Part shown: in pieces, positions 8,171-15,845 of the stretch | Layout: each line of letters begins with the position of its first letter | Position numbering within the stretch: the stretch's first letter is position 1 | NCBI GenBank assembly: GCA_002786715.1 | Contig: PCTW01000084.1 | Span: forward strand, 332,147 to 396,146 | Direction of reading: 5' to 3' | DNA: 64,000 nucleotides | DNA from: Bdellovibrio sp. CG22_combo_CG10-13_8_21_14_all_39_27 | GTDB taxonomy: Bacteria > Bdellovibrionota > Bacteriovoracia > Bacteriovoracales > Bacteriovoracaceae | Made by a program: the position numbers and the translations under genes | Notes under the pieces: generated by a model | Told to the model about the DNA's origin: nothing | Seen by the model: the letters and a program-made list of their open reading frames with translations, nothing else | The model's database searches: none

Positions 8171-9007
8171 ATGGGAATGAGAATAAATACAAACGTCACG
8201 TCGCTAGCCGCGCAAAGGACGTTAGGATTAAATACAAGAAATATGAACGACAACTTGAGAAAGATGTCGTCAGGTGAGAGGATCACCCGTGCCAGCGACG
8301 ATGCAGCTGGATTGGCCATCAGTGAAAACTTGAAGGCGCAGATCAGAGGAAACGGACAGGCAAAGCGAAATGCAAACGATGCCATATCCCTGATCCAAAC
8401 GGCAGAAGGTGGATTGAATGAGATTTCTAACATCATCATACGACTTAGAGAACTCGGCGTCCAAGCTGCTTCAGATACAGTGGGAGATACAGAACGTGGA
8501 TTTACTGACATTGAATTCCAACAACTCAAAGAAGAAGTCGATCGAATATCGAGGTCTGCAGAGTTCAACGGAATCTCATTGCTCGATGGATCTGGCGGAC
8601 TGCTTGAATTCCAAGTGGGAATCAACAATGACCCCATACTGGATCGATTGCGCTATGACGGAACCAAAGCCAATGCGACTTTGGCTTCACTCGGCCTCTC
8701 TGCAGAAGCCGTGTCTTCTAAAGAGGCAGCTCAGCTTACTCTTAAGAAACTCGACGATGCGTTGGTACAAGTTAACGGTGTTCGAGCCGAGCTTGGTGCT
8801 ACACAGAACAGGCTCTCTTCAACGGTCAACAATTTGGCGATCAGTGAAGAAAACCTTAGTGCCGCCAAGTCACGGATTAGAGATGTTGATATCGCTTCTG
8901 AGACAGCTGACCTTGCCCGAAACAACATACTTGTTCAGGCAGGTACTTCAGTCCTCTCGCAAGCAAACAACTTTCCGAACGTTGCATTGAAGTTACTCGG
9001 ATCATAA
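8171..9007 (+). CDS. fliC: Flagellin (second of a tandem pair)
   Basis: 278 residues with the same D0/D1-only architecture as its neighbour: MGMRINTNVTSLAAQRTL at the start, SGERITRASDDAAGLAISENL, and a C-terminal helix ending in NVALKLLGS. It is clearly a paralogue made by duplication and then diverged. ATG at 8171 has ACAGGAG six bases upstream, inside the preceding six-codon ORF. A strong intrinsic terminator follows at 9021-9056. A two-flagellin filament with distinct proximal and distal zones is known in related bacteria; here it is an inference. Confidence 0.96.
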   Translation: MGMRINTNVTSLAAQRTLGLNTRNMNDNLRKMSSGERITRASDDAAGLAISENLKAQIRGNGQAKRNANDAISLIQTAEGGLNEISNIIIRLRELGVQAASDTVGDTERGFTDIEFQQLKEEVDRISRSAEFNGISLLDGSGGLLEFQVGINNDPILDRLRYDGTKANATLASLGLSAEAVSSKEAAQLTLKKLDDALVQVNGVRAELGATQNRLSSTVNNLAISEENLSAAKSRIRDVDIASETADLARNNILVQAGTSVLSQANNFPNVALKLLGS

Positions 9008-9020
9008 ATTTAAGCCCTAA

Positions 9021-9056
9021 ATGCCCTAAGCTTCGAATGAAGCTAGGGCATTTTTT
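9021..9056 (+). terminator. Intrinsic terminator of the flagellin unit
   Basis: TGCCCTAAGCTTC and GAAGCTAGGGCA form a long stem (one bulged base) around a short loop, followed immediately by six T residues at 9051-9056. Confidence 0.9.
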
Positions 9057-9068
9057 CTATTTTTCGTT

Positions 9069-9074
9069 TATAAT
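9069..9074 (+). promoter_or_regulatory. Candidate -10 box (TATAAT) six bases before the next ATG
   Basis: A perfect TATAAT ends at 9074 and the ATG of the reductase gene is at 9081. Transcription would start at about the ATG, giving a leaderless mRNA. There is no Shine-Dalgarno before the ATG. No good -35 hexamer is visible; the preceding terminator occupies that position. Confidence 0.4.
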
Positions 9075-9080
9075 CTTTTC

Positions 9081-10094
9081 ATGACAGACGAATTAAACAA
9101 TCCTGAAGAAGAAAAGAAAAAGAAAAGCAAAAGAAAAACAATTCTCATTTTTGGTGTTTCATCGTTTGTTGGCTCTAATCTTGCTGAATATTTGAAAAAA
9201 GATTATCGTGTTGTTGGCACCTATAATAAAAATCCCGTGCAAATTCCTGGCGTACTGACTCTTCCTTGTGACGTTTTAAGTAAGGACGAAGTTCAGCTTA
9301 TTCTTTTTGCTACCAAACCCGACATCACTATTTATGCAGTCGGATTGTCCTCAATTTATGAATGCTCAAAACAAGAAGATCGCGCAGATGCTTTAAACAG
9401 CAGTGGTCTTTATAATGTCGCTGAATATAGCCAACGTTATAAGAGCCAAATTTGTTATATTTCCTCGAGCTTTGTCTTTAGTGGTGAAAGTAAAAAATAC
9501 ATCGAAATGGATATTCCTGATCCCAATACGGTCTATGGGAAAAGCCAAGCTTCTGCAGAGTTTTATGTTCAAAAGACTTCTCTTAATTATCTTATATTTA
9601 GATGCTGTAGACTTTATGGAAGAGGAATAAATCCATTAAGACCTAGTTTTTTTGAGATCATGCAGAAAAAGCTTAAAAGTGGTCAGAATATTTCTCTCGA
9701 TAGCTATGTGAATCAAGGATTTTTGGATATCTATTTTTTAGCGATGATCATTAAAATGTGCATCGACAAGGGCGTAACCAATCGACTTTTCCAAATATCT
9801 TCTCAAGATACGATGAGCTATTTTGATTTTGGTAAAATCTATGGAGAAGCATTTCAAGAATCAGTGGATCTAATTGTTAAAGGAAAGTGGCCATTTCCTA
9901 TTTTGGCCAACCAAGCAACTGCTCCAAGGTCTGAGTTTTTAAACTTTAAATTAGATCTATCTAATATTGAAAGCTATCTCAATATTAAATTGCCAACGAT
10001 AGAAGAATCACTGCAAATGACGATGAAAAGATTTAAAGGTAAAGTTGATACCAAAAGAAAAGCCAATAAGGGCGATGGTATTACTTTTATCTAG
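9081..10094 (+). CDS. NAD(P)-dependent epimerase/dehydratase, RmlD-like sugar nucleotide reductase
   Basis: 337 residues of the extended short-chain dehydrogenase superfamily. After a highly basic N-terminus come the Rossmann motif (FGVSSFVGSNLAEYL, about 26-40), the strand-4 region YAVGLSSIYECSKQ, an SSSFVFSG catalytic-Ser strand and the YGKSQ catalytic Tyr-x-x-x-Lys. The order matches dTDP-4-dehydrorhamnose reductase (RmlD) more than GalE. It probably makes or modifies a nucleotide sugar, perhaps for the cell surface or for flagellin glycosylation given the gene next door, but the substrate is not shown. Its 3' end overlaps the convergent gene by 8 bp. Confidence 0.75.
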   Translation: MTDELNNPEEEKKKKSKRKTILIFGVSSFVGSNLAEYLKKDYRVVGTYNKNPVQIPGVLTLPCDVLSKDEVQLILFATKPDITIYAVGLSSIYECSKQEDRADALNSSGLYNVAEYSQRYKSQICYISSSFVFSGESKKYIEMDIPDPNTVYGKSQASAEFYVQKTSLNYLIFRCCRLYGRGINPLRPSFFEIMQKKLKSGQNISLDSYVNQGFLDIYFLAMIIKMCIDKGVTNRLFQISSQDTMSYFDFGKIYGEAFQESVDLIVKGKWPFPILANQATAPRSEFLNFKLDLSNIESYLNIKLPTIEESLQMTMKRFKGKVDTKRKANKGDGITFI

Positions 10095-10620
10095 AAGAGT
10101 TGCTTACGAATTCTGAGACATAATGTCTTACCATTGCATTGAGATCGATCTCTTCACCCATGAAATTCCAAGTGATCTTATTGAAAGGACCGATATGAGC
10201 CTTGATCTCGTGAACGCCTTGAGATTGAGAGTGATCTTCAATGTTAAGTCGAGGTGCTACGAATTCTTTGTTGGCAGTAAGAAATCCGATTGTCAGACAA
10301 TCGATTGATTTACGAGAAACAATTAGTCTTAACGAGTTTCTAAAAAGCATGAAATCATTCACAGTATTTGAGATTTTGAAAATTCTAATTTGTGAACTTG
10401 ATTGAGAGTTTCCTCTAAATTCATTGAATTTTGTGACGTAAACTTCGAACAAATCTCTTACTTGATTCATGAGTTGAATCGAAGCCTCATCTAAATATGA
10501 ACGTGGGTTTAAGTGCTCAGAAAAGTTAATGACACCTGACTCTTCCATATTGAGCTCTTCTAAAGCGAGCTGCTCAATCCATTTGGTATTCGAAATTTGG
10601 TTTTGGTTTAAATTCATCAT
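10087..10620 (-). CDS. Protein of unknown function
   Basis: 177 residues from the ATG at 10620 (MMNLNQNQ); an in-frame TTG at 10656 would add 12 residues but coincides with a TTGACA promoter element, and ATG 10638 is a third choice. No signal peptide, no membrane segment and no recognised motif; the composition is soluble with mixed helix and strand (EIKAHIGPFNKITWNFMGEEIDL near the end). It is read away from the small RNA described next and converges on the reductase gene with an 8-bp overlap. No Shine-Dalgarno is seen. TTGACA (10651-10656) and CATAGT at 18 bp suggest its own promoter. Confidence 0.55.
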   Translation of the reverse strand: MMNLNQNQISNTKWIEQLALEELNMEESGVINFSEHLNPRSYLDEASIQLMNQVRDLFEVYVTKFNEFRGNSQSSSQIRIFKISNTVNDFMLFRNSLRLIVSRKSIDCLTIGFLTANKEFVAPRLNIEDHSQSQGVHEIKAHIGPFNKITWNFMGEEIDLNAMVRHYVSEFVSNSSR

Positions 10621-10665
10621 AGTAAAACTATGAAGCATCGGGAGAGAGTGTGTCAATAAAAGGCT

Positions 10666-10859
10666 AAAAAAAGGGTCTGAGTCGGCGTCTTTAGGATTCG
10701 GCCCATCGTTAGACAGGTGGTAGCGATATTTAGTTACTTTAGGCTTCTCACTCGACTGAAAACCTTTCGGTCCTCGCCATGAGCTTGCACACCATAACCA
10801 GGGATCACTTCCTAAATATGACTTGTAGGGCGAAACTTATTTGCCAACCACAAGACCCC
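10666..10859 (-). ncRNA. Structured small RNA with own promoter and terminator; 6S RNA candidate
   Basis: The region between 10657 and 10931 has no gene. On the minus strand a 194-nt transcript is predicted. It starts at about 10859 after a TTGGGA-N17-TATACT promoter and ends in seven T residues (10672-10666). Its ends pair: GGGTCT with AGACCC, then GTTGGC with GCCGAC. In the middle (10747-10783) CTCA/TGAG, CGA/TCG and ACC-GAAA-GGT make an apical hairpin. The single closing stem, central unpaired zone, apical hairpin, GAGAAGCCTAAAG segment and length all resemble 6S RNA, the RNA polymerase regulator. The identity is unproven. Confidence 0.6.
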
Positions 10860-10864
10860 AAGCC

Positions 10865-10893
10865 AGTATACACGAATCAAAATCCCTTCCCAA
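10865..10893 (-). promoter_or_regulatory. ssrS candidate: Sigma70-type promoter of the small RNA
   Basis: On the minus strand TTGGGA (10893-10888) and TATACT (10870-10865) are separated by exactly 17 bp, with a G-run at 10859-10856 as the likely start point. Confidence 0.6.
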
Positions 10894-10947
10894 GATGAAT
10901 CTCTAAATGACTGTTTTTTCTAGCTTGACAATTGCTGGCTAAAAAGA

Positions 10948-10976
10948 TTGTGCAGATTGTCATAATGGTGTATAAT
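10948..10976 (+). promoter_or_regulatory. Sigma70-type promoter of the Flp pilin
   Basis: TTGTGC (10948-10953), 17 bp spacer, perfect TATAAT (10971-10976). It points at the pilin gene at 11094, leaving a leader of about 110 bases, and stands back to back with the small RNA promoter. Confidence 0.6.
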
Positions 10977-11093
10977 ATTAGTAAGGTATTGTATTTAGGA
11001 CGTTTCGTAAATTTCTTCACTCTTAAAGTTAAAGGGAGTGAGAAAAGAGCCGAAGAGTCATTGGATGTTGAATACCGTGGAGAGAGGTTTTCT

Positions 11094-11276
11094 ATGAAAA
11101 CGTTTTTAAAGTTCCTGAAGGACGAAGAAGGGCAAACGTCGACAGAATATATTCTGTTGGTTGCCGTGGTAGCGCTTATTGTTTTTAAATTCAAAGGCGT
11201 TGCTGAAGAGAAGCTTACTAAAATCACCAATGGTGTGTTTGAGAAAGCTGAAGGCTTCGTTGACGGAATTCAGTAA
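11094..11276 (+). CDS. flp: Flp-type (type IVb) major pilin
   Basis: 60 residues. Class III prepilin signal: basic N-terminus, then DEEG/QTSTEYILLVAVVALIV, with cleavage expected between Gly13 and Gln14 and the conserved Glu18-Tyr19 pair at +5/+6. The hydrophobic stem and a short charged tail complete the classic Flp plan. ATG 11094 is chosen because GAGAGG lies just before it and the pilin motif begins there, although the frame is open further upstream. It has its own promoter and is followed by an intrinsic terminator, so it is likely made in excess over the assembly genes. Confidence 0.93.
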   Translation: MKTFLKFLKDEEGQTSTEYILLVAVVALIVFKFKGVAEEKLTKITNGVFEKAEGFVDGIQ

Positions 11277-11308
11277 AGCTTAAAAGGCTTTCGAAATTTA
11301 AATTTTTA

Positions 11309-11347
11309 CAAGGGGAAGATGCAAATCTGCCCCTTGATCCTTTTTTT
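11309..11347 (+). terminator. Intrinsic terminator after the major pilin
   Basis: CAAGGGG (11309-11315) pairs with CCCCTTG (11330-11336), with an inner AGAT/ATCT stem around GCAA, and a T-run starts at 11341. It would limit read-through from flp into the assembly genes. Confidence 0.85.
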
Positions 11348-11367
11348 ATTTCAGTTAATCTAGATTC

Positions 11368-11589
11368 ATGAAACCCAATGCTAAAAACCAATCTGGTCAA
11401 GCGCTAATAGAGTACTTGTTGATCTTCGGATTCATGGCCTTAATGGCCATTTCAATGGTTAAGGCGCTTGGGAGAAGCATTGGTATTGGCTTTCAAGGAA
11501 TGGCCTATGCTTTAAGCAAAGAATTAAGCACAGGTGTCTGTAGCTCGAAGTGCTTTAACCCTATATATGAAAATAATAAATTACAATGA
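11368..11589 (+). CDS. Second Flp-like pilin or pseudopilin
   Basis: 73 residues with a class III prepilin signal: NQSG/QALIEYLLIFGFMALMA, cleavage after Gly10 and the EY pair at +5/+6. Unlike the major pilin it has a longer tail with two Cys residues (CSSKC near 60-64) that could form a disulphide. No Shine-Dalgarno is seen before the ATG; TAATCT (11356-11361) ends six bases before it, so it may start a leaderless transcript. Its end overlaps the peptidase gene by 4 bp. Confidence 0.8.
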   Translation: MKPNAKNQSGQALIEYLLIFGFMALMAISMVKALGRSIGIGFQGMAYALSKELSTGVCSSKCFNPIYENNKLQ

Positions 11590-12098
11590 TGCTGGTTTCA
11601 GTCTACATCTTCCTTCTTTTAGAAATCTTGGTCGTTTCCTACTTTGATATTAAAACAAGAAAAATTTCTAATAACTGGTCGATCTTTAACGTCGTCATTT
11701 TTATACTTCTACTCTTCTTTTTTTCTGATATCTATGATTTGAGTTGGGGTACTTTCTTCTATTCAATTTGTTTTTTCTTTGTCGGATTTTTACTTTTTAC
11801 AATCAAGATAATGGGAGGAGGAGATGCTAAACTTTTAGCTTCCCTTTATTTGTTGATCCCTCCAAAGCTTCAAGAAGAATCTTTTATCGCACTGATTTAC
11901 TCGACTCTTTTGATCGGAGGAGGTTTGCTATTGTATAAGCTTTGGATTCAGCGATCAGCCTTTAAACTTGCGTTTATTACTCAGGATTTCAGAAGAATAA
12001 AAGATCTATTAGGAAAGAAATTTCCATTTTCACCGGTAGTTTTGTTAGCATGGTTAGTATGGGGAATAAGCCACTATTTCAAACTCAATTTTCTTTGA
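11586..12098 (+). CDS. cpaA: Prepilin peptidase CpaA/TadV (A24 family)
   Basis: 170 residues with about five or six membrane helices. It should cleave the class III signals of the neighbouring pilins at the inner membrane. The two catalytic aspartates of A24 aspartic peptidases are visible: one in SYFDIKTRKI (about residue 20) and one in the GxGD motif MGGGDAKLLA (about 80). Its short length, without the N-methylation domain of PilD, is normal for TadV. Start and stop overlap both neighbours, which indicates one operon. Confidence 0.9.
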   Translation: MMLVSVYIFLLLEILVVSYFDIKTRKISNNWSIFNVVIFILLLFFFSDIYDLSWGTFFYSICFFFVGFLLFTIKIMGGGDAKLLASLYLLIPPKLQEESFIALIYSTLLIGGGLLLYKLWIQRSAFKLAFITQDFRRIKDLLGKKFPFSPVVLLAWLVWGISHYFKLNFL

Positions 12099-12373
12099 AC
12101 AATAAAGGTCAGTCGACTGTAGAGTATCTTTTGCTACTCGTGGTAGTAACGGCCCTTGCATTTAGCATTTACAACAGTGCGCGATTTAAAAACTTCCTAG
12201 GACCAGATTCCGAATTTTTTGCCATCGTAAAAAACAAAATAGAATTTTCTTATCGTCATGGTTACGACTCTCAACAAGATGAAACGGGCGACATTGCAGG
12301 TCACTATACTTTTGTTAAAAATGGGGGAGAGTCTCGATTTTTCACGACGACAAAGGAAAGCTATGGAGATTAA
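12050..12373 (+). CDS. Pseudopilin with class III signal (third)
   Basis: 107 residues as drawn from ATG 12050; an in-frame TTG at 12095, which overlaps the cpaA stop by 4 bp, would give the more usual short leader LNNKG before the cleavage site. NNKG/QSTVEYLLLLVVVTALA is a class III signal with its EY pair. The tail (about 70 residues) is charged with no recognised domain. It overlaps cpaA upstream by 49 bp and the next gene by 11 bp. It is probably a minor pilin of the Tad system. Confidence 0.7.
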   Translation: MVSMGNKPLFQTQFSLNNKGQSTVEYLLLLVVVTALAFSIYNSARFKNFLGPDSEFFAIVKNKIEFSYRHGYDSQQDETGDIAGHYTFVKNGGESRFFTTTKESYGD

Positions 12374-12905
12374 CAAACTCAATTTTAGTGAAAGTGAAAA
12401 TGGTCAATCGACGATTGAATTTTTAATTAGCTTTGTTTTTGTTTTAGGTTTTCTTTTTCTTTTTTTAAGACTCTCAATTGTCTATACCAATGGATATCTT
12501 ATGCATTATGCAACCTTCAGTGCCTCTAGGGCTTATATGGTTGCAGATAATGGGGACAAAAATGCAGAGGGTTCTGATGGCTTGGCCTTTACAAAGGCGA
12601 AAGCAGTTTTTGACAAAATCGTCAACACAACACAGATCTTTGGACAGACGATTCAGTTAAAGGAAAATTCAATGGATTCTGAGAATATGAATTCTCTACT
12701 CGTTGGAGTCTTCGCTGATTTAAATGAATACTTTATGGTTCCAGGTGTAACCAATTCAAGAAAGGATCTCAATCTCAAATCAGAATCTTTTCTTGGGCGT
12801 GAGCCCACAAGAGGTGAATGCATTCAAAGCGTTTGTGAAGTTATAAAGGGGATAACCTCTGTTTCATGTTCAGCGATGGTAACCTTGGATGATAATGGCT
12901 GCTAG
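12363..12905 (+). CDS. tadE: TadE-like minor pseudopilin
   Basis: 180 residues from ATG 12363, chosen because AAAGGAAAG precedes it and the class III signal follows within 15 residues (SENG/QSTIEFLISFVFVLGF, EF at +5/+6). Beyond the hydrophobic stem lies a periplasmic domain with three or four Cys residues near the C-terminus (CIQSVCEV, SCSA, NGC). TadE/TadF pseudopilins are processed like Flp and are needed for pilus assembly. It overlaps the genes on both sides. Confidence 0.75.
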   Translation: MEINKLNFSESENGQSTIEFLISFVFVLGFLFLFLRLSIVYTNGYLMHYATFSASRAYMVADNGDKNAEGSDGLAFTKAKAVFDKIVNTTQIFGQTIQLKENSMDSENMNSLLVGVFADLNEYFMVPGVTNSRKDLNLKSESFLGREPTRGECIQSVCEVIKGITSVSCSAMVTLDDNGC

Positions 12906-13395
12906 AAAAAAACAAAATGAATTCAAAAATGAGAAGGGACAAGCTCTTTTTGAGCTGATTGTATTTCTACCCTTAATGATTTTTATGCTCACAATTATTT
13001 ATACTGTGGGAAACTCAATCAACGCCTCTATTAATCAAGTGAAGGCGACTCGTCGTTATTTTTACTATCTGGCCAAAGGCAATTCACGTTTGCCTGATAA
13101 GCTCGATTTATCTGAATATTTTCAAACAGGAATGGCAAGCGTCTCAATGTCTTCAGTTGCTTGGAGAGAATCAGAAGAAAACAAACTTTCCTATGCTGCT
13201 TGCTATAAGATTAATACTCTTTTCGGTACTGATTCTGATGATGATTGTAAAAAGCCGCAGATAGAAGATCAAAAAACTCAATTTATTAGAATTTTCACTG
13301 CCTACGGAATTTGTGGCGAAGATTATATGCGCAACGACCAAATCGCAGCCTACGAGAGAAATGCCTTACAGCCAGTTAATTGCGGAGTAAAATAG
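12889..13395 (+). CDS. TadE/TadF-like minor pseudopilin
   Basis: 168 residues. NEKG/QALFELIVFLPLMIFML is the fifth class III-type signal in a row, here with EL in place of EY. A periplasmic domain follows with Cys residues near 104, 122, 144 and 166 that could form disulphides. Start at ATG 12889 or ATG 12895 (MAARKK). It overlaps the previous gene by 17 bp and ends about 100 bp before cpaB. It belongs to the same operon and probably acts as a minor pilin. Confidence 0.7.
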   Translation: MIMAARKKQNEFKNEKGQALFELIVFLPLMIFMLTIIYTVGNSINASINQVKATRRYFYYLAKGNSRLPDKLDLSEYFQTGMASVSMSSVAWRESEENKLSYAACYKINTLFGTDSDDDCKKPQIEDQKTQFIRIFTAYGICGEDYMRNDQIAAYERNALQPVNCGVK

Positions 13396-13491
13396 TTTAC
13401 CTTGCTAATAAGGACTTTCTTTCCTCTGCTCGTTTTCTATTATTTCCAAATGTTACAATTTTAATAGGTCATCAAAAGGTGAGGATTTTTC

Positions 13492-14325
13492 ATGAACACA
13501 AGGGCTTTTACACTTGCATTAATTATTGCAGCACTTGCGATGTTTATGGTCTATACATATGTGGAAGATCAAAAAAGTTCAATCATCAAAACCTACGGAA
13601 CTCCTGTTTCAGTTGTCGTTGCCAAAAAAGATATACAAGAACTTGAACTCATTGATGAATCGAAGATTGCCATCATTACTGTTCCAAAAACTTTTGCTCA
13701 GCCAGGAAGTTTTAACGAGATTAAAGACTTGGAAAATACTGTGGCTTCAGTTCCTATTATCAAAGGCGAACAGATTACAAAAACAAGAGTGACTTTTCCA
13801 GGAGCTAAAACAGGACTCGCGCGACAGGTGTCAGTTGGGAAAAGAGCTTTTGCTCTACAGGTAACTGAGAAAGAAGCAGTTTCGCGATTGTTAAAACCTG
13901 GTGACCGCGTGGATATTATTGCTGGTTTTGATATTTCTTCCGGGATTAAGTACATGCAGAAAACTAAAACTGTTCTTCAGGATGTTTTGGTACTTTCAAC
14001 AGGTACAAGTATGACGAACTCAATTCCTATTTCGGGAGTTGAAACCCCAAAAGTTATTCGTGTTATGAATTTAAATACGTATCAGCCTTACAACACGATT
14101 ACGCTAGAGCTTGATCCTTATCAAGTTCAAAAAATGGTCTATATTACAACTTTTACTGCTTATCCTTATTATCTTTCTTTGAGAAATAATAATGACAAGA
14201 AGATGATACCGATTAGATCAACAGATGTTTACGACGTTTTAGGTGAAGAAGATCGTGCAGAAGCAAAACAATTTTTCTCCGAAAAATACAAGAACTCATC
14301 TCTTGGTGGCCGAGGAGGCAAGTAA
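13492..14325 (+). CDS. cpaB: Tad pilus assembly protein CpaB/RcpC
   Basis: 277 residues with an N-terminal membrane anchor (about 5-20) and a SAF domain directly after it (VVVAKKDIQELELIDESKI, about 41-60), then the conserved VGKRAFALQVTEKEAVSRLLKPGDRVDII region typical of CpaB/RcpC. The protein works in the periplasm next to the secretin channel. AGGTGAGG precedes the ATG. cpaC follows after 5 bp. Confidence 0.9.
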   Translation: MNTRAFTLALIIAALAMFMVYTYVEDQKSSIIKTYGTPVSVVVAKKDIQELELIDESKIAIITVPKTFAQPGSFNEIKDLENTVASVPIIKGEQITKTRVTFPGAKTGLARQVSVGKRAFALQVTEKEAVSRLLKPGDRVDIIAGFDISSGIKYMQKTKTVLQDVLVLSTGTSMTNSIPISGVETPKVIRVMNLNTYQPYNTITLELDPYQVQKMVYITTFTAYPYYLSLRNNNDKKMIPIRSTDVYDVLGEEDRAEAKQFFSEKYKNSSLGGRGGK

Positions 14326-14330
14326 CTCAA

Positions 14331-15845
14331 ATGTTTAAAGCAAGCTGCTTGATTTTATTTTTCATGATTCAAAATTTGTCTTGGGCCCAAGACACTGCTG
14401 ATGACACTCAAAAACAAATTGAAGTCGTAGTTGGTTTAGATAAAATAGAAAAACTTGAATTTGCACCAAATACTCAAAATGGTGGAGTTCAAGTTGGTAA
14501 TGATCAAATAGTTCAACTCACTCTTATTCCTGCCAAGCGAGAAATTACTTTTAGAGGTTTAAAGGCCGGTAAAACATCGGTCATTCTTCGAGATAGTCTT
14601 GGGGACGTAAAGGCCAATTTTTTAGTCAACGTAACAATGAATGATCAATCAAAGGTCATTAAGGAGCTTCGAGAGCTTCTAGGTGATGTCGAAGGATTGG
14701 AAATTGGACTCAAAGGAGAGTCCGTCTACGTTGGAGGCTATATTGTTGTGCCCTCTGATATTGGTAAAGTCAGCGTGGTGCTAGATAAGTATCCAGATGT
14801 GATGAGATTAATGGAGCTCTCTCCTCATACTCAGCGTTTGATCGCCACTAAAATGCAAGATGAAATTCAAAAGACTGGTCTAAGAGATGTCACAGTAAGA
14901 GTTGTGAATAATCTTTTTTGGCTAGAAGGCGTCGTGGATGCCGCAGGAAAACGAGATCGTGCCTACAATATTGCTGCTGCTTATATTCCAGATCGCATTG
15001 AGAGTTTGGCCAGAAGAACTCAGAGTGTTCAGAAGAATGAAAGAGATATCATTCAAAATTTCATTCAGGTGAATGAACAAGCAAAACCAACTCCTGTTCC
15101 TAAAATGGTTAAAATCACAGCTCAGTTTGTCGAACTCAGTAAAGACTATAATAAAATTTTTGGCTTCAAATGGACTCCCTTTATTACTGAAGGTCAGGGA
15201 GCTATCTCCTTTGGTAAAACAGGTTCTGGAACAGTTTCAACCAACAGTGGAAATGGCGCTAGCCAAGCCGGAAGCTCATTCTCAGGAACGATTTCAAATC
15301 TTTTTCCAAAACTCTCTTCAGCGAAAGCTGCTGGCTATGCGAGAATTTTGCAGTCCGGGATTTTAATAATCAAAGAAGGTGTTGCAGGCAATATTAATAA
15401 AAAAGAAGAGAAGCCTTTTGCCATCGGTAGTAATGAGTTTACCAAATCAGAAAAGGCAACGGCTGGTTTTGATCTCACGGTAACGCCAACTGTTTTGCAA
15501 GAAGAGAAAGTGGATCTCAATGTAAGCTTGAGTGTTTCAACTGTGGTCGGTGATCCACCGACAACTCTTTCAAATATTGTGAAGACTCAACTTGTGGTTA
15601 AGTCAAAAGACTCTGCTGTCGTTGGCGGTATCGTGGTAAGTAAAAACTCAACCGATTACGATCGAAACCCACCAGGTGGGAAAGAAGAGTCAGACGGTGC
15701 ATCTGCCTTATTCTCATTTGTGAGGTCAAAATCTTATACCAACACAAGAAGTCAATTTGTGGTTTTTATAACTCCTGAAATTATTGACTCTGCCTCGAGT
15801 GGGGCCAATGAAATTAAGCGAAAGTTTAGACGGAGAGGTCGATAA
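14331..15845 (+). CDS. cpaC: Tad secretin CpaC/RcpA
   Basis: 504 residues with a signal peptide cut near residue 19 (NLSWA/QDTAD). Domains in order: N-terminal pilus-secretin domain (about 29-105, including GLKAGKTSVILRDSLGDV), a BON-like segment (about 110-240) and a C-terminal secretin beta-barrel domain (about 255-490) with the VTPTVLQEEKVDLNVSLSVS and SQFVVFITPEII signatures. It forms the outer-membrane pore for the Flp pilus. Its stop shares one base with the next ATG (TAATG). Confidence 0.92.
   Translation: MFKASCLILFFMIQNLSWAQDTADDTQKQIEVVVGLDKIEKLEFAPNTQNGGVQVGNDQIVQLTLIPAKREITFRGLKAGKTSVILRDSLGDVKANFLVNVTMNDQSKVIKELRELLGDVEGLEIGLKGESVYVGGYIVVPSDIGKVSVVLDKYPDVMRLMELSPHTQRLIATKMQDEIQKTGLRDVTVRVVNNLFWLEGVVDAAGKRDRAYNIAAAYIPDRIESLARRTQSVQKNERDIIQNFIQVNEQAKPTPVPKMVKITAQFVELSKDYNKIFGFKWTPFITEGQGAISFGKTGSGTVSTNSGNGASQAGSSFSGTISNLFPKLSSAKAAGYARILQSGILIIKEGVAGNINKKEEKPFAIGSNEFTKSEKATAGFDLTVTPTVLQEEKVDLNVSLSVSTVVGDPPTTLSNIVKTQLVVKSKDSAVVGGIVVSKNSTDYDRNPPGGKEESDGASALFSFVRSKSYTNTRSQFVVFITPEIIDSASSGANEIKRKFRRRGR

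Noticed and set aside
8418..8990. 190-codon open frame inside flagellin 2
   Set aside because: Shadow of the flagellin frame; low-complexity, no ribosome site and no sensible protein features.
10660..10860. c-di-GMP riboswitch, RNase P, tmRNA or SRP RNA as the identity of the small RNA
   Set aside because: None of their hallmark core sequences is present, and no expression platform leads into a coding start from this transcript.
10932..11093. N-terminal extension of the first Flp pilin
   Set aside because: It would precede the class III signal by 54 residues and contains the promoter region; GAGAGG at 11081-11087 supports ATG 11094.
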